Positions 1 to 4,804 of a stretch of 14,502 nt of DNA are shown here, piece by piece. Made by a program: the position numbers and the translations under genes. This DNA is from Saprospiraceae bacterium (GTDB taxonomy: Bacteria > Bacteroidota > Bacteroidia > Chitinophagales > Saprospiraceae). Each line of letters opens with the position of its first letter. Positions within the stretch are counted from its first letter, which is position 1. Location of the stretch: assembly GCA_020436865.1 (NCBI GenBank), contig JAGQXA010000073.1:1-14502 (forward strand). Direction: 5' to 3'. The notes under the pieces are model-generated. The model had not been told where the DNA came from. It saw only the letters and a list, made by a program, of their open reading frames with translations, and made no database searches.

Positions 1-665
1 AAGAGCGTTCCCCTGATCCGGGCCCGATCGCCCGATCTGACGAAATACTCTTCCCGCCCATTTTCTCCGCCGATCACCACCTTGAGGGTCGGCACGCCCT
101 GCTCGTCTTCTACCAGGATCTCCTGGGGATTCGGGATGAAGTTCTCTAACTCCACGCGCACTTCCCGGCCGCCAAACAAATAGGATTGCTGGAAGGAGTT
201 CTTTCCCAGAGAAGCGAAATGCACCGGTTCGGCCACGGCGTATTTTTGGTCGCGGTCCTGTACCTCCATTTGCAGGAAGGTCTCCGACGACAGGAAGTAA
301 TCGGAAGAACCGTCTTCGCGGATGTGCATCATCCCTTCCTGGCCGAAGTATCGGGTGATGCCGGCGCCGAGCAGAATGACGATCATGGCCAGGTGGAAGG
401 TCAGGATCGCCCACTTTTTCTGTTGGACCAACCGAAACCGGAAGATGTTGGCGATCAGGGAAACACCGAAAAGCAGGAGCAACAACTCAAACCACCTGGA
501 CCGGAACACGATCTTTTGGGCGGCGCTGGTGCCGAAATCGTTTTCGATGAAAGTGGCCACTCCGATCGCCAGGGCGAAGAGCAGGATGTACAGACCGGCT
601 GCGGAAGGGGAAAAAAGACGGGAGGTGAATTTCAAAAGGGACTTCATGCCGTGAGCGATTTTCAT
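1..665 (-). CDS. ResB/Ccs1-like cytochrome c biogenesis protein (C-terminus outside window)
   Basis: Seen: an uninterrupted minus-strand frame from ATG at 665 to the window edge gives 221 residues with no stop, so the 3' part is missing. Three hydrophobic segments lie at about residues 22-40, 58-75 and 84-102. The third holds the stretch TFHLAMIVILLGAGITRYFG with a membrane histidine. A hydrophilic, beta-rich part follows, as in the extracytoplasmic domain of ResB. Family knowledge: ResB/Ccs1 (CcsB) works with CcsA/ResC in System II cytochrome c maturation, carrying heme across the membrane and presenting it to apocytochromes; in many Bacteroidota the two are fused. Inference: whether CcsA is fused here cannot be seen. 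A second in-frame ATG at 647 (Met7) is an equally possible start; neither has a clear Shine-Dalgarno. The upstream strand has a weak TAnnTTTG-like sequence (TATTTTTTG, about 782-790), too poor to call. Confidence 0.85.
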   Translation of the reverse strand, partial: MKIAHGMKSLLKFTSRLFSPSAAGLYILLFALAIGVATFIENDFGTSAAQKIVFRSRWFELLLLLFGVSLIANIFRFRLVQQKKWAILTFHLAMIVILLGAGITRYFGQEGMMHIREDGSSDYFLSSETFLQMEVQDRDQKYAVAEPVHFASLGKNSFQQSYLFGGREVRVELENFIPNPQEILVEDEQGVPTLKVVIGGENGREEYFVRSGDRARIRGTL

Positions 666-979
666 TCTGAACCGTTTGACCCGGATCTAATGCTAAAGCC
701 ATTTCCACGATATCCGGTTTGCAATAGACTGATCGCGGACGAGGAGCGACGTCTTCTCCTGGCCGGCAATTTAGATCAGGCAAAAAATAAATGAACAATG
801 GGTCTCTGACAGGGAATCAGGTAGAAATGGGGGTAAGTAAATAAGGTTCTAATGTAGGGAGAATTCTGCAGACCCGGAAGTATCTCCGGCTAAATTGCCT
901 CTGCCTTTTTCGCTTCCGTGTGCCTCTTCTTAGGTTAAGTCTGGACCGGGCAAAATGTTCACCCTTTGGTGGGTAGATT
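666..979. other. Intergenic region without a recognisable gene
   Basis: No convincing coding frame, tRNA or known RNA was found here. It is the leader region of the ResB-like gene, which reads leftward from 665, and lies beyond the 3' end of the AraC-family gene. It is more AT-rich than the flanking genes (for example the A/T run near 781-792). A small inverted repeat (CCGGA at 874-878, TCCGG at 885-889) is present but has no U-run on either side. The right end, about 968-979, begins to show the GG..ATT wording of the adjacent octamer tract. Confidence 0.6.
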
Positions 980-1075
980 GGTTTGTTGGGGAATTGGGGA
1001 ATTGGTTGATTGGGGAATTGGGTTATTGGTTAATTGGTTGATTGGTTCCGGGGATCCAAGGATCCTTGGTTCCTT
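980..1075 (+). repeat. Octamer-word tract: 12 consecutive 8-nt units
   Basis: Seen: from 980 to 1075 the plus strand divides without remainder into twelve 8-nt units, each beginning GG. The first eight end in TT and fit GGKKNNTT (examples GGTTTGTT at 980, GGGGAATT at 988, 996 and 1012, GGTTGATT at 1004 and 1036). The last four are of a second class built on GATCC/TTCC (GGTTCCGG 1044, GGATCCAA 1052, GGATCCTT 1060, GGTTCCTT 1068). A perfect 14-bp palindrome, CCAAGGATCCTTGG, lies at 1056-1069. The tract starts 4 nt beyond the TAG stop of the AraC-family gene. A reverse-oriented relative lies at 4034-4139. Function is unknown: it may be a spreading intergenic repeat or a 3'-end element. Confidence 0.85.
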
Positions 1076-1079
1076 CGGG

Positions 1080-2042
1080 CTAGCTCTTCGTCTCGCCATG
1101 GGAAAGCGAAGGCGGGCGTTGCCCCGCCGTAGCCCTGGCGAAGGCGGGCGCCCTTCCAAAGGCCTTTTTATACGCTTTCGTAAAGGCCCTCCGGTCGGAG
1201 AAGCCGAGATCGAAGGCGATCTCTTCGAGTTTGCGGTCTTGCCCAAGCATGGTTTTGGCTGCTTGCAGGCGCAGTTGCAGGACGAGTTGGTAAGGGGTGA
1301 TGCCGTACACCGTCTTGAAGGTGCGCAGCAGGTGAAACTTGGAGACGGCCGCCGCGCGTGAAACCTGTTCGAGCTGGATGGGATCGCGGTAATGGTCGTG
1401 AATGTAACTGTGGGCGATGCTCAGGCGGCGGAACAACTCTTCCCGCGTGGCGGGTTTGGCCGACGGCAGGCGGTCGATCTGCCGGGCCACCTGCGATTGA
1501 TGGCGGATCAGCAATTCGCTCAGGCGAAAAAAGGCGGCTTCGGGAAGTTGTCCGCTCGGAGGAGCGTGGTGGAGCAGCCGGTAGCGGAGTTTTTCCAGGA
1601 ATAATCCGAGGGGATTATCCCCAAGGCGGAAGGTGTTCTCGAAAAAGCGCAGTTCGCCGCCCGGGCTGGCCTCGGCTTCATCGGTCTGCAGGATCTCGGG
1701 GGCCTGAAGGTGCGCCTGCACCTCCTGTACGATGTCGGGGCCGATGTACAGGCAGAAGGCTTCGACGATCTCGCGCGACTGAAAATGGCATTCGAACGAC
1801 TGATGGCGGTTGACCACCAGGTATTGCTCCGGGCTGACCGTGTAGCTCCGCGAGCCGATCTCGTAGTGCTCCTGGCCGGCAACGGCCAATTTGATCGACA
1901 AGCCGGAATCGGGTACTTGTTTCTGGAATTCCCGCAGGCGCGAATGAATGATCATGGAATCGTAGTTCAGCGCCTCCCGCTGCAGCAGATGGCCATGATC
2001 GAATTGCCTGATCGGTATGTAGTTTCCTGGAATGGTGCTCAT
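1080..2042 (-). CDS. AraC-family transcriptional regulator
   Basis: A 320-residue protein with an N-terminal region resembling an AraC sensor half (about 1-190) and a C-terminal AraC DNA-binding domain (about 207-297). The domain contains two helix-turn-helix units: LEQVSRAAAVSKFHLLRTFK (about 224-243) and the later LEEIAFDLGFSDRRAFTKAY (about 272-291), followed by KKAFGRAP where the family usually has FG-x-S/T-P. The ligand is unknown. The ATG at 2042 is preferred; the frame stays open upstream to 2135, but the extra residues do not look like the family. A possible -7-like box, GATCTTTG (minus strand, 2120-2113), lies about 70 nt upstream. Odd: residues 298-320 are encoded by a GC-rich 13-bp direct repeat with a 32-bp period, and the peptide PAFARATAG looks repeat-derived rather than part of the ancestral domain. 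The stop abuts the octamer-word tract. Targets might include the neighbouring PPTase or WD40 genes, but nothing shows it. Confidence 0.9.
   Translation of the reverse strand: MSTIPGNYIPIRQFDHGHLLQREALNYDSMIIHSRLREFQKQVPDSGLSIKLAVAGQEHYEIGSRSYTVSPEQYLVVNRHQSFECHFQSREIVEAFCLYIGPDIVQEVQAHLQAPEILQTDEAEASPGGELRFFENTFRLGDNPLGLFLEKLRYRLLHHAPPSGQLPEAAFFRLSELLIRHQSQVARQIDRLPSAKPATREELFRRLSIAHSYIHDHYRDPIQLEQVSRAAAVSKFHLLRTFKTVYGITPYQLVLQLRLQAAKTMLGQDRKLEEIAFDLGFSDRRAFTKAYKKAFGRAPAFARATAGQRPPSLSHGETKS
1106..1150. repeat. GC-rich 13-bp direct repeat with internal hairpin, inside the araC-like 3' end
   Basis: GCGAAGGCGGGCG occurs at 1106-1118 and again at 1138-1150, a 32-bp period. Between them the sequence GGCGGG-CGTTGC-CCCGCC (1111-1128) can form a 6-bp GC stem. 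On the coding (minus) strand the unit gives PAFARATAGQRPP, a peptide I recall from repeat-derived tails in unrelated bacterial proteins; that is memory, not a search. It is probably a small dispersed repeat captured by the reading frame. Confidence 0.6.
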
Positions 2043-2184
2043 GACTGCCGGTTTCTCTAGTAGGAGACAGCCCCGGGAATCAAGGGTTGTCTGGACTGGT
2101 CCCAAATCCAGGCAAAGATCTGCCGACGACGCCAAAGCACGGAAGATTATCTATGTACGGCGCGATTTTTTATACCGAAGCGGC

Positions 2185-2823
2185 TTATTCCTGACGGGCG
2201 TAGACCAGGAGGTAGTCGTCGAACCGCTCGTACTCGATCCGGAATTCGGCCCGGTAACCTTCCTTGTGGATCCAGCCCCGGCACTGTCCGCCGGCCGGCT
2301 GGTAGGTGAACGGCTGCAGGCCGAGGTGCTCCCGAAAATCAAGCATGCGCCGCCCGTAGGCTTTATAGAGCGATTCTTTCGCGCCCCAGAAGACGTGCAA
2401 ATGTTCGATCCGATAGTCCGGGTGCAGGCAGGCCGTCTCCTCCGGCCGCATGAACTTGTAGGCGATCCGCTCGATCTTGGGCACGAGGAACTGGATGTCG
2501 ATCCCCACCGCTTCCGGGGCGGCGATCACCGCGGCCAGGCCGTGCGAATGGCTGATGGAGATCTGGTAGGGAGAGTTTTCGAGATGGGGCTTTCCGAATT
2601 CGTCTTTCAGGCAGGCGCCGCGCTCTTCGCGTCCCGATAACAGGTGCAACAGGTATCGGCCGGCCAGCCATTCGACCCGTCGGCGGCCCATTAGAAGGTC
2701 CACCTGTGCCCGCTCTTCCGGCAGCAGATCGAGCAGGTCGCGGAAGTACGACTCGGGTTCATCGATCTGCCAGATACCCAGGTCGCCCGCAGGCTCGAGT
2801 TGACGTTGTAGGAAAAGGGGCAT
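2185..2823 (-). CDS. 4'-phosphopantetheinyl transferase, Sfp type
   Basis: Family role: transfers the 4'-phosphopantetheine arm of CoA to a conserved serine of acyl or peptidyl carrier proteins. Seen in the 212-residue product: ISISHSHG (88-95), VGIDIQ (106-111) with the metal-binding Asp109, and FWGAKESLYKAYG (145-157) with the W-x-x-KE-x-x-x-K signature (Glu150, Lys154). These are the three ordered motifs of the Sfp/Gsp/HetI group, and the length is normal. ATG 2823 is chosen because the protein then starts as relatives do (MPLFLQRQL); 38 further upstream codons are open but unconvincing. Odd: the residue that is Glu109 in Bacillus Sfp is Gln111 here. The AraC-family gene follows 142 nt downstream on the same strand, and the WD40 gene is divergent. 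No carrier-protein or polyketide gene lies in the window, so it could be the cell's general PPTase. Confidence 0.92.
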   Translation of the reverse strand: MPLFLQRQLEPAGDLGIWQIDEPESYFRDLLDLLPEERAQVDLLMGRRRVEWLAGRYLLHLLSGREERGACLKDEFGKPHLENSPYQISISHSHGLAAVIAAPEAVGIDIQFLVPKIERIAYKFMRPEETACLHPDYRIEHLHVFWGAKESLYKAYGRRMLDFREHLGLQPFTYQPAGGQCRGWIHKEGYRAEFRIEYERFDDYLLVYARQE

Positions 2824-3019
2824 GTAATAGGATCCGTTTGGCTGTTTGAGTTCGGCCCGCCTCCAGGCGGCCCGGGAAGATACTGCGATATTATCGGAAA
2901 TCAGCCCGGCCTCCCGGGCTTTTATCCCGCCGTTCACAGAACCGCTCTTTGCCCCCGTTTGTTTAAAAACGACATCTATACCACTTTCGCTTCAGTGTAA
3001 TTGCATTAGCATACCACAG
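2824..3019. promoter_or_regulatory. Divergent intergenic region between PPTase and WD40 genes
   Basis: These 196 bp separate two genes transcribed away from each other, so promoters for both should lie here. A TTTG (about 2959-2962) followed by TATACCACTTTCG (about 2977-2989) vaguely resembles a Bacteroidota -33/-7 pair for the WD40 gene, but it does not fit TAnnTTTG. No clear box was found for the PPTase. Confidence 0.35.
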
Positions 3020-3943
3020 ATGAACGACCTGCCTTCCATCCCCTTTCTTCAGCCTTTGGCCCGCCTGATGGGCCACAACGGCTCGATCTTTGCCTTGCAG
3101 CAGGGGCGCGACGAACGCCATCTGCTGTCGGCCGCCGGCGACGGCTGGGTGGTGGAATGGGACCTGGCAGAGCCCGAGAACGGACGCCTTCTTGCCCGCG
3201 TGGAAACGCAGCTCTTTGCGCTGGCCTATCTGGCGGAGCAGCGCCTGGTCGTAGCGGGCAACATGAACGGAGGGGTGCACTGGATCGATCTGGATCGGCC
3301 CGAGCAGACCCGCAATGTCGCCCATCACCGCAAAGGGGTCTATGCCGTGCTGGGTCATGGCGAATACGTATTCACGCTGGGCGGCGACGGCCTGCTCACC
3401 CGCTGGTCGGCCGCCGATGGACGGAGCCTCGAGAGCATCCAACTCAGTTCGAAAAGTTTGCGTTGTATCGACTTCTCCCCGCCGCGGAACGAACTGGCGG
3501 TGGGCTCCAGCGACCATGGTATCTACCTGCTCGACGCCGATACCCTGGCCCTGAAGAGCCATTTGCCCCAGGCCCACGAAAACTCGGTGTTTGCGCTGCG
3601 ATATGTGCCTGGCGCCGACCTCCTGCTCAGCGGCGGCCGCGACGCCCACCTGCGCGTCTGGGAACTGGGCGCCCAACTGAAAAGCGCCCTCACGCTTCCG
3701 GCCCATTGGTACACGATCAATGAGATCGTCTTCCACCCGCAGGCCCACCTCTTCGCCACCGCCAGCCGCGACAAAACGATCAAACTCTGGGATGCCTCCA
3801 GCTTTCAACTGATCAAGGTACTGGAACCAGTGCGCGATAAGGGGCACGTCAATTCCGTCAACACCCTGCTCTGGTCGAACTATCGGGATATGCTCGTGTC
3901 GGCCGGCGACGATCGTAGCCTGATCGTCTGGGGAGGGGGGTAG
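3020..3943 (+). CDS. WD40-repeat beta-propeller protein
   Basis: The 307-residue product is almost entirely WD40 repeats. Seven blades can be marked at about residues 17-48, 57-90, 97-131, 140-173, 182-216, 224-258 and 264-305, most with the GH/H...W-D type ends. Examples are SGGRDAHLRVWEL (204-216), TASRDKTIKLWDA (247-259) and SAGDDRSLIVWGG (294-306). Seven blades make a closed propeller, so this is a complete stand-alone domain. There is no signal peptide or membrane segment, so it is probably cytoplasmic. WD40 propellers are protein-interaction scaffolds; the partner is unknown. ATG 3020 is preferred because it starts just before the first blade and follows an A-rich leader; the frame is open upstream to 2846 but that part overlaps the divergent PPTase. 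It is followed by about 200 nt of word-repeat DNA before dcd. Confidence 0.9.
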   Translation: MNDLPSIPFLQPLARLMGHNGSIFALQQGRDERHLLSAAGDGWVVEWDLAEPENGRLLARVETQLFALAYLAEQRLVVAGNMNGGVHWIDLDRPEQTRNVAHHRKGVYAVLGHGEYVFTLGGDGLLTRWSAADGRSLESIQLSSKSLRCIDFSPPRNELAVGSSDHGIYLLDADTLALKSHLPQAHENSVFALRYVPGADLLLSGGRDAHLRVWELGAQLKSALTLPAHWYTINEIVFHPQAHLFATASRDKTIKLWDASSFQLIKVLEPVRDKGHVNSVNTLLWSNYRDMLVSAGDDRSLIVWGGG

Positions 3944-4033
3944 CAGTTTGCAGGTACAGTTGGCAGATACCATTGACAGAGGGAGCGCTTCGCGGTACGA
4001 GGGGGCAAGGGGGCAGCTCCGCTGGAGCCTCCA
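3944..4033. repeat. Mixed word-repeat region downstream of the WD40 gene
   Basis: Directly after the WD40 stop are several short near-repeats: GCAGTTTG, GCAGGTA, CAGTTGG, GCAGATA (about 3945-3970), then CGAGGGGG and CAAGGGGG in tandem (about 3998-4013), then a small stem GCTCC-GCT-GGAGC (4016-4028). It reads like fragments of other intergenic word families laid next to the octamer tract. No gene is visible. Confidence 0.5.
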
Positions 4034-4139
4034 AAGGACCCAATGATCTAAGGATCTGATCGTCCGAATACCATTCGGACCAACAACCCCAATCCCCAAT
4101 CCCCCAATAAACCAATAAACCAATTCCCCACAATTCCCC
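4034..4139 (-). repeat. Second octamer-word tract, opposite orientation, with hairpin
   Basis: Read on the minus strand this tract repeats the order seen at 980-1075. It starts with class I words of the GGKKNATT type: AATTCCCC on plus at 4132-4139 and 4122-4129, AATAAACC at 4114-4121 and 4106-4113, AATCCCCC at 4098-4105, then 7- and 9-nt variants to 4082. Class II words follow: AAGGATCT (4050-4057), AATGATCT (4042-4049), AAGGACCC (4034-4041), three in strict 8-nt phase. Between the classes is a perfect 8-bp stem with a 3-nt loop, GTCCGAAT-ACC-ATTCGGAC (4062-4080). The phase is less strict than in the first copy (units of 7-10 nt). Confidence 0.75.
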
Positions 4140-4140
4140 C

Positions 4141-4148
4141 TATCTTTG
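4141..4148 (+). promoter_or_regulatory. Candidate Bacteroidota -7 box for dcd
   Basis: TATCTTTG matches the Bacteroidota sigma consensus TAnnTTTG at all fixed positions. It lies 23 nt before the dcd ATG, giving a leader of roughly 15-20 nt. No good TTTG -33 element is present; that position is occupied by the word tract, which ends 1 nt before this box. Confidence 0.55.
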
Positions 4149-4171
4149 CACCCGCTACAAAACAACCACGC

Positions 4172-4708
4172 ATGATCCTATCGGATAAAATGATCCTGCT
4201 GGGCATCGAAAAGGGCGAGATCGTGATCGATCCCTTCCACGCTGATTGCCTGGGCACCAATTCCTACGACGTCCATTTGGGCAAATACCTGGCCGTGTAC
4301 AAGGACCGCGTGCTCGACGCACGGCGGCACAACGAGATCGAACTGTTCGAGATCCCGGAAGAGGGGTATGTGCTGAACCCGGGCACCTTATACCTGGGCG
4401 TGACGGAGGAATATACCGAAACGCATGCCGCAGTGCCTTTTCTCGAGGGTAAGTCGAGCGTCGGCCGTCTGGGCATCGATATTCACGCAACGGCGGGAAA
4501 AGGCGATGTAGGCTTCTGCAACACCTGGACGCTCGAGATCTCCTGCACCCAACCGGTCCGTGTGTACCGTGGCATGCCCATCGGTCAGCTGATCTACTTC
4601 GAGGTGGAAGGCGAGATCGTCAATTACTACAATACGAAGAAGAACGCCAAGTATAATGTTCGGACCGACAAGCCGGTCGAAAGCATGATGTGGAAGAATA
4701 AGTTTTAA
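4172..4708 (+). CDS. dcd: dCTP deaminase
   Basis: Family role: deaminates dCTP to dUTP, the route to dTTP via dUTPase and thymidylate synthase; some relatives are bifunctional and go on to dUMP. Seen: a 178-residue protein of normal length with the trimer active-site block EGKSSVGRLGIDIHATAG (92-109), Ser95/Ser96/Arg99 at the triphosphate-binding loop, GDVGFCNTWTLEI (111-123) with Glu122 at the general-base position, and IGQLIYFEV (137-145) near the end. The start is unambiguous: ATG 4172 follows an A-rich leader (ACAAAACAACC) and the family begins MILSD. Its promoter appears to sit at the edge of the word tract. The AddA-like helicase follows on the same strand after a 96-nt gap filled by the heptamer hairpin. 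Whether it is mono- or bifunctional cannot be decided here. Confidence 0.94.
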   Translation: MILSDKMILLGIEKGEIVIDPFHADCLGTNSYDVHLGKYLAVYKDRVLDARRHNEIELFEIPEEGYVLNPGTLYLGVTEEYTETHAAVPFLEGKSSVGRLGIDIHATAGKGDVGFCNTWTLEISCTQPVRVYRGMPIGQLIYFEVEGEIVNYYNTKKNAKYNVRTDKPVESMMWKNKF

Positions 4709-4727
4709 CCTGTCCGCTAGGGTAGTA

Positions 4728-4796
4728 GAAAGATAAAAGATGAAAGATTAAAGAAGATCTTACCCCTTATCTTTTATCTTTCTTCTTTTATCTTTC
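4728..4796. repeat. Heptamer-word hairpin (4+4 units) between dcd and the helicase gene
   Basis: Left arm: four 7-nt words, GAAAGAT (4728), AAAAGAT (4735), GAAAGAT (4742), TAAAGAA (4749). Right arm: four complementary words, ATCTTTT (4769), ATCTTTC (4776), TTCTTTT (4783), ATCTTTC (4790-4796). Together they can form a 28-position stem with 25 pairs and a 13-nt loop (4756-4768). It begins 20 nt after the dcd stop and ends 8 nt before the helicase ATG. No U-run follows. The right arm contains TATCTTTC (4775-4782 and 4789-4796), seven of eight matches to an ideal -7 box, so it could act as terminator, promoter or translation control for the downstream gene. Confidence 0.8.
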
Positions 4797-4804
4797 ATCT
4801 GATC

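Noticed and set aside
186..794. 202-codon plus-strand frame opposite the ResB-like gene
   Set aside because: The minus strand gives three membrane segments and family-like sequence over the same DNA, while the plus-strand product is low-complexity.
980..1075. CRISPR array
   Set aside because: Units are 8 nt, contiguous and degenerate; there are no conserved repeats separated by unique spacers and no cas genes.
2043..2135. N-terminal extension of the AraC-family regulator to 2135
   Set aside because: The extra 31 residues lack family likeness; the ATG at 2042 gives a normal start.
980..4139. Insertion sequence or composite transposon bounded by the inverted octamer tracts
   Set aside because: No transposase, no exact terminal inverted repeats and no visible target-site duplication.
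2963..4165. 400-codon minus-strand frame opposite the WD40 gene
   Set aside because: The plus strand encodes seven clear WD40 blades; the reverse frame starts and ends in repeat DNA and shows no family signature.
4728..4796. Classical Rho-independent terminator
   Set aside because: The stem is long and AT-rich with no GC-rich core and no U-run after it, so it was listed as a repeat element instead.
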